Assembly (NCBI GenBank): GCA_025141015.1
Contig: CP081098.1
Span: 4,284,501-4,348,500 of the forward strand
Reading direction: 5' to 3'
DNA from: Rhodobacteraceae bacterium M382
GTDB lineage: Bacteria; Pseudomonadota; Alphaproteobacteria; Rhodobacterales; Rhodobacteraceae
Length of the DNA stretch: 64,000 bases
Part shown: in pieces, positions 9,389 through 19,109 of the stretch
Layout: each line of letters begins with the position of its first letter
Numbering within the stretch: position 1 is the first letter of the stretch
Made by a program: the position numbers and the translations under genes
Notes under the pieces: model-generated
What the model was told of the DNA's origin: nothing
What the model saw: only the letters and a program-made list of their open reading frames with translations
Database searches by the model: none

Positions 9389-11787
9389 CCTCGCATCGCC
9401 TTTCCTGTTGGATCATAAGGGGACGCCGCGATCACCCGCGCCGTACGTTCCACACCGACGATATGCACACCCAGCTCGGTGCCTTCTGCGGATTTGTCCT
9501 GATCAACCAGCGCCATGGCCAATGACTTCCCGGTATGGTGCCCATAGGCCCCGGACGTGACAAATCCCACCCGTGCACCGTCCGACCAAATCGGTTCATA
9601 CCCGCTGGCATCCGCGTCCGGTGTGTCCACCTCGAGCGTCACCTGCACCTGCGCTGGCCCGTTCCCATCACGTTCGGCCACCGCCGCCTGTTTTCCGACA
9701 AACTCCTTGTCCCAGTCGATCCAGCGATCCATGCCCGTCATGCCCGGCGTATAACCTTGGGTGAATTCCGCCGACCAGATCCCAAAGCTCTTTTCGATCC
9801 GGGTCGACAGCATGGCGTTGAATCCGACTTCGCGGATACCTTCGCGTTCGCCCGCATCCAGCAACATCCGGCGCAGGGCGATATGATCTCCATAGCGACA
9901 GTTGATCTCGTATCCCTTTTCGCCGGTCACCGACATGCGCGCCACATGCGCCTGCACCAGACCAATGTCGAATTGCCCACAGCCCATGAATTTCAACGTG
10001 CCGATGTCCTGTTCCGCCAATTTTTCAACGACGGCCTGCGACTTGGGACCAATCACGGCAAATCCACAAATTTCTTCGCCCAGATCACGTACCGAGACGC
10101 CATCCTCCATATGGTCGTTGAACCAACGCATATGCCAGGCACGCAAGTAATAGCTGCCCATGATCCAATACCGTCCCTCACCCCAATTCAGCACGGTCAG
10201 ATCGCCTTTGAGTTTGCCGTTTTCGCCCAGCATCGGGGCCAGCCTGGCCCGCCCCGGAGCGGGCAGTCTGGATGCCATGATCCGGTTCAACCAGCTTTCG
10301 GCATTGTCCCCTGTGACCTCAAACCTGGAGAAACCGGTGATGTCCAACAGGCCCACACCGTCACGGATCGCCTTGCATTCCTCGGCCACGATGTCATGCG
10401 CATTCGACCGTTTGAGCGTCGGGGTTTCCTCGAACCCCTGCGGTGCGAAATACAGCGGCACCTCCAAATCCCAGCTGCATCCCCATTTGCACCCTGCTGC
10501 CGTCATCGCATCATGCGCAGGTGCCATTTTCAGCGGTCGGCCCGCAGGCAGTTGTTCGTTGGGATAGGTCATGACGAACCGGCGCGAATAGAACTGCCCG
10601 GTGGTTTCGCGGATATAGCGTTTGTTCTGAGCAAAATCGCCATAACGCGCCACGTCCATACCATAGACATCCGCCTCTGGCTCACCATGGATCATCCATT
10701 CCGCCAGCGATTTTCCAACGCCACCGCCCTGCAAGAAACCCGCCATGACCGCACAGGCCGTCCAATAGCCGCGCTTGCCCGGCACAGGCCCAACCAGCGG
10801 GTTGCCATCGGGCGAGAAGGTAAAGGCACCATTGACCCAGGTCTTGATCCCGACATCATTCAGGCACGGATAGCGTTCAAATCCCAGCATCAGCTCGTTT
10901 TCGATCCGCCCGAGGTCCTCCTGCTGCAGCTCGAATCCGTACTCCCAAGGCGCGCCGTCCTCCATCCAGTGATCATAGTCGATCTCGTAAATCCCGACCA
11001 ACATCCCCTTTTGGTCCTGGCGCATATATGTGAACCCTTCGAGATCCACAGTCATCGGCAATTCACGATCCAGCGCGGCCACTTCGGGGATAGTATCCGT
11101 GATCAGATAATGGTGGTTCAGCGGTGACAGCGGCAGTTCGACCCCCGCCATGCGCCCAACCTGTTTGGCCCAGAGCCCCCCGGCATTGACCACATGTTCA
11201 CAGGTGATCGTGCCCTTTTCGGTGACCACCTGCCACCCATCAGCCGTTTGGTTCAGCTCGATCACCCGGTTGTTTTCGACCACCGTGGCACCGTATTTCT
11301 TGGCCGCCCCCGCATAGGCATGGACCGTGCCGGTGGTGTCGATGTATCCTTCGCGATCGGCCCAAAGCCCCCCAAGAATACCATCACCGGACATGACCGG
11401 GTTCAACGCTACAGCCTCTTCTGGCGTGACCAATCGACAATCGTCGATGCCGATCGTCTGAAACACACGGTATGCGGACTGGAGCCATTCCCAGCGTTCC
11501 GGCGTCCCCGCCAGCGTCAGCCCACCGGTCATGTGCATACCGACCGACTGACCGCTTTCCTTTTCGATCTCTTCCAGCAAATCAATGGTATAGGCCTGCA
11601 AGGCGGCAATATTGGGGTCTGCGTTCAAAGCGTGAAACCCACCGGCCGCGTGCCAGCTGGATCCGGCGGTCAGGATCTTGCGTTCGATCAGACAGACGTC
11701 CGACCATCCCATCTTGGCCAAATGATACAACACCGAAGCACCAACCACACCGCCGCCGATCACAACGGCCCGATAATGAGACTTCAT
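9385..11787 (-). CDS. FAD-dependent oxidoreductase with GcvT domain, dimethylglycine/sarcosine dehydrogenase-like
   Basis: An 800-residue two-domain enzyme of the dimethylglycine dehydrogenase type. The N-terminal FAD fold has GGGVVGAS at residues 11-18. The SSWHAAGG segment (His46) matches the position where such enzymes bind FAD covalently through His. The C-terminal half (about 430-790) is an aminomethyltransferase GcvT-like folate domain (GVGLLDITGFSRFEV). The family oxidatively removes N-methyl groups and traps formaldehyde on tetrahydrofolate. As first gene of an operon with an MttB-like protein and a TetR regulator, it probably continues demethylation of the same compound. The substrate is inferred only at family level. 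Confidence 0.88.
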   Translation of the reverse strand: MKSHYRAVVIGGGVVGASVLYHLAKMGWSDVCLIERKILTAGSSWHAAGGFHALNADPNIAALQAYTIDLLEEIEKESGQSVGMHMTGGLTLAGTPERWEWLQSAYRVFQTIGIDDCRLVTPEEAVALNPVMSGDGILGGLWADREGYIDTTGTVHAYAGAAKKYGATVVENNRVIELNQTADGWQVVTEKGTITCEHVVNAGGLWAKQVGRMAGVELPLSPLNHHYLITDTIPEVAALDRELPMTVDLEGFTYMRQDQKGMLVGIYEIDYDHWMEDGAPWEYGFELQQEDLGRIENELMLGFERYPCLNDVGIKTWVNGAFTFSPDGNPLVGPVPGKRGYWTACAVMAGFLQGGGVGKSLAEWMIHGEPEADVYGMDVARYGDFAQNKRYIRETTGQFYSRRFVMTYPNEQLPAGRPLKMAPAHDAMTAAGCKWGCSWDLEVPLYFAPQGFEETPTLKRSNAHDIVAEECKAIRDGVGLLDITGFSRFEVTGDNAESWLNRIMASRLPAPGRARLAPMLGENGKLKGDLTVLNWGEGRYWIMGSYYLRAWHMRWFNDHMEDGVSVRDLGEEICGFAVIGPKSQAVVEKLAEQDIGTLKFMGCGQFDIGLVQAHVARMSVTGEKGYEINCRYGDHIALRRMLLDAGEREGIREVGFNAMLSTRIEKSFGIWSAEFTQGYTPGMTGMDRWIDWDKEFVGKQAAVAERDGNGPAQVQVTLEVDTPDADASGYEPIWSDGARVGFVTSGAYGHHTGKSLAMALVDQDKSAEGTELGVHIVGVERTARVIAASPYDPTGKAMRG

Positions 11788-11847
11788 CCCTGTTCCTCCC
11801 CGGAATCACACTGTCGGCACAAGCGTATTGAGCGATAACAGCCCTGT

Positions 11848-11865
11848 CTAGACATTTCTGTCTAG
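11848..11865. promoter_or_regulatory. Perfect palindromic operator candidate for the TetR regulator
   Basis: The perfect inverted repeat CTAGACA-TTTC-TGTCTAG has 7-bp arms, a 4-base spacer and 18 bp total, a size typical of TetR-family operators. A second overlapping palindrome, TGTCTAGACA, lies at 11845-11854. The site is 60 bases upstream of the flavoenzyme start and about 63 bases upstream of the divergent peptidase gene. Assignment to the operon-encoded TetR protein is inferred from position and symmetry. Confidence 0.65.
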
Positions 11866-11928
11866 TACTATTGGATTGCACAGATGACCCGGTTTTGCAA
11901 ATCTTCAACAAATCTCGGGGAGATATGA

Positions 11929-12519
11929 ATGCGCGTCCTTTTACTGGCTTTGACCCTTGGGCTCCTTGGTGGATGCGACCGGGAAAAACTTTATGGAAAA
12001 TCCGACTATTACGATCAGCATATCCCGGAGATTCCCGTGACCATGCCGGCCAACGCCCCCTATATTTCCGAGCAATACCGCAACGACAGTTCGAAACAGC
12101 ATCTGGGCATTGATATTTGGGCAAAACTGCACACGCCGGTTCTGGCAGCAGCACCCGGCGTGGTGCAGGCTTCCTTTTATGAACCAGCCTATGGAAATCG
12201 GATCGTCCTGTCCCACGGGATTGATGACACCGGAGCCGAACGTCTGACGGTCTATAAACACCTCAAAACACGGCAGGTCGAACCCGGAACACGGGTTGCC
12301 CGCGGCCAACAGATTGGAACCATGGGGGCGACCGGGGCGTTGGGGATGGCGGTGCACCTCCATTTTGAAACCCTGACCAAAGCCCGAATACGGGGCGAAG
12401 AATATTCAGATCCCCATCTGCATTGGGTGCAGGGTGTCGGTCGCGTCACCTGTTTTGACCCAAAACAGGTGTATCCTACGTCCGAGTTCCGCACCACCTA
12501 TCCGGTAAAATGCAGATAG
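11929..12519 (+). CDS. M23 family metallopeptidase, lipoprotein
   Basis: A 196-residue LytM/M23-type zinc peptidase domain protein. The N-terminus MRVLLLALTLGLLGGC carries a lipobox (LGGC), so it is probably a lipoprotein facing the periplasm. Zinc ligands of the family are present: HLGIDIW (HxxxD) near residues 58-64 and HLHFE near 143-147. The region between has the family-typical GTRVARGQQIGTMGATG. It may cleave peptidoglycan cross-links or activate amidases. It is monocistronic, divergent from the methylamine-type operon and convergent with the GST gene. Confidence 0.87.
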   Translation: MRVLLLALTLGLLGGCDREKLYGKSDYYDQHIPEIPVTMPANAPYISEQYRNDSSKQHLGIDIWAKLHTPVLAAAPGVVQASFYEPAYGNRIVLSHGIDDTGAERLTVYKHLKTRQVEPGTRVARGQQIGTMGATGALGMAVHLHFETLTKARIRGEEYSDPHLHWVQGVGRVTCFDPKQVYPTSEFRTTYPVKCR

Positions 12520-12669
12520 GTGACGACGCGTCCGACGCCGGCAAAGACATCGCCATATCGCTTGGGCCTCTCCTTTGGTCTGTCTCCGCCCGTTCCAACA
12601 AGTGCCGCAACTGTACTGTGTCACGATACCCCGTGGGGATACGCCGGACAGGAAAAACACTGGCCCTGT

Positions 12670-12683
12670 GGGGGGGGGGGGGG
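12670..12683. repeat. Homopolymeric run of 14 G
   Basis: An uninterrupted G14 tract lies between two copies of ACACTGGCCC (near 12656 and 12684) in the region between the convergent peptidase and GST genes. Neighbouring bases contain further loose variants (ACAACTGGGC, ACACCGGCAC), so this is a degenerate tandem-repeat block of about 110 bases. Confidence 0.8.
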
Positions 12684-12751
12684 ACACTGGCCCGGGAGGA
12701 ACAACTGGGCGGGGCAACACCGGCACACCGCCCCGGTCTGGCATCAGCGCG

Positions 12752-13381
12752 CTATAGCTGTGCGCTGGGTCGCGATCGGATCGCCTCGTACCACGCCAGC
12801 GACGCAATATTGCCTTCGGGGATCCGCTTTTTGACCACCCGGGCAAAATCCGCAAAAACAAACGCACTGATATCGGCAAAGGTAAACGCATCGCTGGCGA
12901 TCCAGCGGCTCTGTTGCAGCCGGTCTTCCAGAATATCCCAAAACAGATCAATCCGGGCCAAACCCCGTTCGGCGAGAGCAGGAATCTGAGGGAAATTTGT
13001 GGGTCCGGGAATAGCCCGGTCTTTGAAATGCGGGTTTGTATTGCGCAACGCCTCGGCGACGGCCATGCCGCCCTGTTGCTCGACAATCGAATGCCACATC
13101 AGAACCAACCCTTTTTCATCAGGCGTCCGACCCATCAACGGGAGATCGGGGAACCGTGCCTCCAGATAGGCCGCAATGCCCAGGTTCTCGGTCAGAACAT
13201 GTCCCTCATCCGTCACCAGAACCGGGATTGTTGCCCGTGGGTTGACCGCCAGAAATTCCGGGCGCAGTTGCTCGCCCTTGGCGATCGACACGTCCTGGGT
13301 GTCGATATCAAGCCCCTTTTCAGCAATGAACATCCGCGCCCGGCGTGGGTTCGGGGCGGTCGAGCAATCATAAAACTTCAT
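12752..13381 (-). CDS. Glutathione S-transferase family protein
   Basis: A 209-residue cytosolic GST-fold protein. The start is the ATG at 13381, which opens directly with the thioredoxin-like domain (MKFYDCSTAPNPRRARMFI); the frame is open further upstream but that part has no family similarity. The glutathione-site segment (ATIPVLVTDEGHVLTENLGIA) is at about residues 50-70. The C-terminal helical domain has the family's SDAFTFADISA pattern. Substrate and physiological role are not evident. It lies upstream of the G14 tract and just downstream of the tuf terminator, as a separate unit. Confidence 0.88.
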   Translation of the reverse strand: MKFYDCSTAPNPRRARMFIAEKGLDIDTQDVSIAKGEQLRPEFLAVNPRATIPVLVTDEGHVLTENLGIAAYLEARFPDLPLMGRTPDEKGLVLMWHSIVEQQGGMAVAEALRNTNPHFKDRAIPGPTNFPQIPALAERGLARIDLFWDILEDRLQQSRWIASDAFTFADISAFVFADFARVVKKRIPEGNIASLAWYEAIRSRPSAQL

Positions 13382-13507
13382 CTGTGTCTCCGGCTTGGTT
13401 TCCGTGCAGGTTAGACCTGCTGCTCCGACCTGCCCAGTAGAACGCCACGGTAGCTCGCCCCGTTGAACGGGTTCCCAGAAACCCAAACCCGCTGCCGCCC
13501 CCGCATG

Positions 13508-13540
13508 AAAAAAGGCCGCTCCGGGTTGGAGCGGCCTTCT
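13508..13540 (-). terminator. Rho-independent terminator of tuf
   Basis: A perfect 9-bp stem, GGCCGCTCC (13514-13522) and GGAGCGGCC (13528-13536), encloses a 5-base loop. Read on the minus strand it is followed by six U residues. It lies about 90 bases after the tuf stop codon. Confidence 0.9.
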
Positions 13541-13632
13541 TTTGGTGTTCACCGGTGTGGCGCTTGGCAGGTTTTCCCGGAAGGGAAAACCGCCTGTTGC
13601 CACTGGCCAGAGTTTTCTGCGAAAACTCGGCC

Positions 13633-14808
<1,176 letters not shown>

Positions 14809-14932
14809 GGTAAGGCGCCCTTTTAAAATGTGGGGTCGTCACCGGACCCGTTCCTCTGCGCGCGCGACATATTTGGTTCAGCGACAAAAATCAAGGGGCT
14901 CTTGAAGCACGCCCCCAAGACCACAAAGTGAA

Positions 14933-15619
14933 TCAGCCGTTTTGCGCCGCTGAATCCAATGGGGCATTGGCGGCCGGATCCTGCACCGGTTGCGTCGCGT
15001 CAGGTGCAGGCGCGGAGTCTTCGTCGAGCGTGTCAACCAGAAGCGGACGCACCACGACCGCATCGGTGGCCGCTCCGGGACGGGAGTCGAACCAACCTTC
15101 GGCTTTGCGTTGCGCAATCATCCAGTCCTCGATCTGACCGACAGCATTGCGCGCCAATCCCAGAACCTGTTCTTCCTTGGATCGCGTATACCCCGATCCG
15201 ACCACAGCACTTTCGGCCGATGTGGTTTCAAAAATGGTAAACTGCTCGACTTCCGAATTCAGCTTGGCCCCGGCGGCATCATCCCAGATCGTCACATTGA
15301 CTGCGAGAACCGATTTGGGCGTGAATACCAATGGGACACCGCCTGTCGCCAGGTTGTACCCTTCGATACTGATACCAAAGTGATACAGCTGATCCCCCTG
15401 GTACTGGCCAAACCGCTCTTCGACCGCACGGGTCAGGGCGTCGGTCCATTCCTTTTTGGACGCATCGCGTGATCCGGGAACTTTCTGCAAGTTATCGGCA
15501 ATCACGATGTTATGCCCCAGGCGGAACGCGCCCAAATCGGCCAAAGGCTCGTCCGGTGTCGCAGGCGTACACCCAACCACCAGCATCGTTGCAACCAAAG
15601 CGGCGAAAATTCGGATCAT
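14933..15619 (-). CDS. Conserved lipoprotein of unknown function
   Basis: A protein of about 228 residues. I chose the ATG at 15619 because it puts the signal sequence MIRIFAALVATMLVVGC and its lipobox (VVGC) at the N-terminus; an ATG at 15643 is in frame but its GGAG is too close. The mature part is soluble (residues ~20-190), and a Pro/Ala/Asp-rich tail (APAPDATQPVQDPAANAP) looks disordered. No catalytic motif is seen. It lies between tuf and parC on the same strand with its own spacing on both sides. An envelope protein is the safest description. Confidence 0.8.
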   Translation of the reverse strand: MIRIFAALVATMLVVGCTPATPDEPLADLGAFRLGHNIVIADNLQKVPGSRDASKKEWTDALTRAVEERFGQYQGDQLYHFGISIEGYNLATGGVPLVFTPKSVLAVNVTIWDDAAGAKLNSEVEQFTIFETTSAESAVVGSGYTRSKEEQVLGLARNAVGQIEDWMIAQRKAEGWFDSRPGAATDAVVVRPLLVDTLDEDSAPAPDATQPVQDPAANAPLDSAAQNG

Positions 15620-15764
15620 CTGTCGGAACCCCAAGAAAAACACATCGCTCCATTAGACCGACTGAGGGCGGGGGGTAAACAGGCGCTTGCACCCAAGGCT
15701 CCCACAGGTGCGCGCAGGCAACAGGACGGCGGCCGGAAGCCGCCCAATCCCGGCATGTTCAAGG

Positions 15765-18113
15765 TCATTTGAACTTATAGGTACGCGGAAAGCCATAGGG
15801 CGGCCGTTTGCCCACACCAGCCCGTTTGCCCAGCCATTGGGCCAAATCCGGTTCATGCCGGGTTTTGCCGCCTCCCATTTCCCAGCTCAGGCCGTCGGAC
15901 CAGTCAAAGGTGGTGACATCGCTCAGCCCGCCATCCAATTCCAACGCACCCTGTTTGCCCCGCGCCATATTGTATTTCTGCAACCGCACGCCTTTGCCGC
16001 GGCTCATCACCGGCAATTCTTCGGTTGGGAACACCAGGAATTTTCCGTTCTCGGACACAATGGCCACGTGGTCGCCAATGACGGGGATACACAGCTTGGC
16101 CTTGTCGTCACCCTTGACGTTCAGGACTTGCTTGCCGGTCCGGGTCTGCGCGACGATTTCCTTTTCCTCGCAGACAAATCCGTTGCCCTCGCTCGAAGCG
16201 ACCAGCAGTTTGCCGTCCGGGTTGTGGATCATCAAGTCGAGAATTTCAGCCTCATTGGGCAGATCGACAATCAATCGCACCGGCTCGCCCATCCCGCGCC
16301 CCCCCGGCAGATTGGCCGCGGACAAGGTATAAAAACGTCCGTTTGACCCAAAGACCAGCAACCGGTCCGTGGTTTCCGCATGGAAAATGAACCGTGGCCC
16401 ATCTCCATCCTTGAACTTGAGCTCGCGGGTCAGGTCGATATGACCCGTCATCGCCCGGATCCAACCCATCTGTGAACAGACCACGGTGATCGGCTCGCGG
16501 TCAATCATCGCCTCCAGCGGCACTTCTTCGACTTCGCCTGCTTCGGCAAAGCGGGTGCGCCGCGCGCCGCCGTCGTAGTCTTTTCCGAACTGTTTCTTGG
16601 TCTCTTTCAGCTGATCCGAAATCCGAGACCATTGCAGATCATCCGACGCAAGAAGGTCTTCGAGCCCTGCCCGCTCTTCCATCAATGCGTCGCGTTCGCG
16701 GATCAACTCCATCTCTTCGAGGCGGCGCAAGCTGCGCAGCCGCATGTTCAGAATGGCGTCGACCTGGACTTCGGACAGCTCGCCCTCGCCCGGTGGCGGG
16801 CTGGCGTAATCAGATTCGTCCATCGCCCGGACAAAATCACGGCTCCAATCTTCGCGCATCAACGCGGCCTTGGGATCATCGTCATACCGGATGATGTCGA
16901 TCACACGGTCCAGGTTCAGAAAGGCAACAATAAAGCCCTCGAGCACTTCCAACCGGTGGTCGATTTTTTCCATCCGGTGTTCAGAGCGGCGTTGCAGCAC
17001 CTCGCGCCGGTGATCCAAAAAGGCGCGCAGCACCTCCTTCATCGAACAGACCTTGGGGGTGACGCCGTCAATCAGAACGTTCATGTTCAAGCTGAACCGC
17101 ACTTCGAGATCCGAATTGCGATACATCATGCCCATCAGCACATCCGGGTCCACATTCTTGGATCTAGGCTCCAGAACGATCCGGATATCTTCGGCTGACT
17201 CGTCGCGGATATCGGCCAGAATCGGGATTTTCTTGGTCTGGATCGCCTCAGCAATCTTTTCGATCAGCTTGGACTTCTGCACCTGATACGGGATCTCGGT
17301 GACAACGACCTGCCACTGACCACGGCCCAGATCCTCGACCTCATAAGAACAGCGCAACCGGAACGATCCACGTCCAGTGCTATAGGCCTGGGCGATGTTT
17401 TCGCGTGGTTCGACAATCACACCGCCGGTCGGAAAATCCGGTCCTGGTACATAGTTCAACAATGTGTCGTCACGGGCATCCGGTGTCTTGATCAAATGCA
17501 CACAGGCATCGATCAGTTCGGCAATATTATGCGGCGGAATGTTCGTGGCCATCCCCACCGCAATCCCGGCGGCACCATTGGCCAGAATATTGGGAAAGGT
17601 CGCCGGCAATACGCTGGGCTCCTGCAGGCGCCCATCATAATTGTCACGAAAATCGACCGCATTTTCGCTTAACCCTTCCAACATCGCCTCGGCGATAAAG
17701 GTCATCCGGGCCTCGGTATAACGCGAGGCCGCCGGATTATCGCCGTCGATGTTGCCGAAATTCCCTTGCCCGTCGACCAGCGGGTAGCGCACTGCAAAAT
17801 CCTGGGCCAAACGCGCCATCGCATCATAAATCGCGGCATCGCCATGCGGGTGGAAATCCCCCATGGTGTCGCCTGAAATCTTGGCGGACTTCAGAAATCC
17901 TCCTGTCGAATTCAGACGCAGGCGGCTCATGGCATATAGAATCCGCCGATGCACTGGCTTTAGCCCGTCACGCGCATCCGGTAGCGCCCGGTGCATGATC
18001 GTACTCAGCGCATAGGTCAGATATCGCTCGCCGATTGCACGGCGCAGCGGTTCGGATATCTCAGAGCCCTGGGGGCCCTCATTCTTGGCGGGGTCGTCTA
18101 CCACTTCGGTCAT
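15765..18113 (-). CDS. parC: DNA topoisomerase IV subunit A
   Basis: ParC cuts and rejoins double-stranded DNA to decatenate daughter chromosomes. It is 782 residues long and shows the GyrA/ParC winged-helix core (GLKPVHRRILYAM, residues 50-62). The catalytic tyrosine is in ASRYTEARMTF (Tyr132), and the tower/coiled-coil region follows. The C-terminal beta-propeller region has degenerate blades (GRGMGEPVRLIVDLP) and no clear GyrA-box, which favours ParC over GyrA. The opening residues ISEPLRRAIGERYLTYALS are standard for alphaproteobacterial ParC. parE is not adjacent in this window. Confidence 0.95.
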   Translation of the reverse strand: MTEVVDDPAKNEGPQGSEISEPLRRAIGERYLTYALSTIMHRALPDARDGLKPVHRRILYAMSRLRLNSTGGFLKSAKISGDTMGDFHPHGDAAIYDAMARLAQDFAVRYPLVDGQGNFGNIDGDNPAASRYTEARMTFIAEAMLEGLSENAVDFRDNYDGRLQEPSVLPATFPNILANGAAGIAVGMATNIPPHNIAELIDACVHLIKTPDARDDTLLNYVPGPDFPTGGVIVEPRENIAQAYSTGRGSFRLRCSYEVEDLGRGQWQVVVTEIPYQVQKSKLIEKIAEAIQTKKIPILADIRDESAEDIRIVLEPRSKNVDPDVLMGMMYRNSDLEVRFSLNMNVLIDGVTPKVCSMKEVLRAFLDHRREVLQRRSEHRMEKIDHRLEVLEGFIVAFLNLDRVIDIIRYDDDPKAALMREDWSRDFVRAMDESDYASPPPGEGELSEVQVDAILNMRLRSLRRLEEMELIRERDALMEERAGLEDLLASDDLQWSRISDQLKETKKQFGKDYDGGARRTRFAEAGEVEEVPLEAMIDREPITVVCSQMGWIRAMTGHIDLTRELKFKDGDGPRFIFHAETTDRLLVFGSNGRFYTLSAANLPGGRGMGEPVRLIVDLPNEAEILDLMIHNPDGKLLVASSEGNGFVCEEKEIVAQTRTGKQVLNVKGDDKAKLCIPVIGDHVAIVSENGKFLVFPTEELPVMSRGKGVRLQKYNMARGKQGALELDGGLSDVTTFDWSDGLSWEMGGGKTRHEPDLAQWLGKRAGVGKRPPYGFPRTYKFK

Positions 18114-18344
18114 GGTTTACTGATACGCATCAATGCAAGCAGGGTAAAGCGACCGTTTCCAGTTGTCCCCAACCTTGTTCATGTCCTGTACCGGTTTTCT
18201 ACAACCTTTTGGTGTGGGGAGAAAAAACTATTGGTTCCCCGGTGTTCCGAATCGTTCAATTCGGTAACAATTGGAGACATCCGGATTGTCTGCCACCGGA
18301 GTCGCGCTAAAAATTCTTTTATGATTGCCTTTGGGGGGTGCGCC

Positions 18345-18986
18345 ATGTCGCGCTTTGTTGTTGTTTCATTCGCCTTTCTTGGATGGGCCTTTTACGAGCT
18401 GAGCGGGGGCGCTGATTTTCAGCCCCCTGAACGACCCGATCAGCTTGCCAAACAGGACGTCACCCAACGCCTCGGCGTCATCGAACGCGTTGCGGCAACA
18501 GCCGTGACCAAACCCAAACCTGTGCTGGCCAAACGCGTCACCCGCAGCTTTCCCATGCCCCAGGAACAAACGACCCAGCAGGTTGCCCTGACCGAAGAGG
18601 CCGCAGCAGCGCGGCGCGATGTCCTGAGCCGCGGGCTAGCCGGCGGGTTCGAATTGTTCCCGGTCCAGGCCGCGTCTACGGGACTGTCGGTGGCATCCCT
18701 TGCAGATGGTACCGCCCAGCTGGTTTCCATCTCGCAACCGGCACCTGCCGCCGAAGAACAGGTGCCCTATGCCGACCCTGAACCGGATCTGCGCGAAGTA
18801 ACTGGCACCCGCGTGAATATGCGCAACGGACCCGGCACCACTTATCCAGTGATCGAGCGGCTGACATTGGGCAATGCGGTCGAAGTGCTGGACGACAGCG
18901 GCACAGGTTGGCTGCGCCTGCGATCCGTGCAGGGTCAGAACATCGGCTGGATCGCTGCGTCGCTGATCAGCAAGAAGTCCCAGTAG
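18345..18986 (+). CDS. SH3 domain-containing exported/anchored protein
   Basis: A 213-residue protein. The ATG at 18345 follows a GGGGGGTG stretch; the frame is open upstream but lacks coding character. The N-terminus MSRFVVVSFAFLGWAFYELSGG is a signal or membrane anchor. Residues ~25-145 are low-complexity (Ala, Pro, Gln) and probably extended. Residues ~152-208 form a bacterial SH3 domain (GTRVNMRNGPGTTYPVIERL, GWLRLRSVQGQNIGWIAASLI). Such domains bind peptidoglycan or peptides in the periplasm. It stands alone, divergent from parC. Confidence 0.85.
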   Translation: MSRFVVVSFAFLGWAFYELSGGADFQPPERPDQLAKQDVTQRLGVIERVAATAVTKPKPVLAKRVTRSFPMPQEQTTQQVALTEEAAAARRDVLSRGLAGGFELFPVQAASTGLSVASLADGTAQLVSISQPAPAAEEQVPYADPEPDLREVTGTRVNMRNGPGTTYPVIERLTLGNAVEVLDDSGTGWLRLRSVQGQNIGWIAASLISKKSQ

Positions 18987-19109
18987 CGCGCGTACAACAT
19001 TTGTTCTCATTTCGCGATTGACCCGATTGATCCGAACGCTAAGTCGCGCCATAGGCTGTTGGTCAGGAAACTCACCGGACACTAACGGGACAATTGCGGG
19101 CAGATCTTC

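Noticed and set aside
12406-13086. Minus-strand frame through the G14 tract with a proline-rich product
   Set aside because: The Pro run is just the G14 tract and repeats read as codons; it overlaps the real GST gene in another frame.
15071-15100. GGGAGTCGAACCAACC resembling a tRNA T-arm on the minus strand
   Set aside because: It is inside the coding frame of the lipoprotein, and no acceptor stem or anticodon arm fits around it.
15728-15744. GGCGGC/GCCGCC stem after parC as a terminator
   Set aside because: The stem is only six base pairs and no T-run follows on the minus strand.
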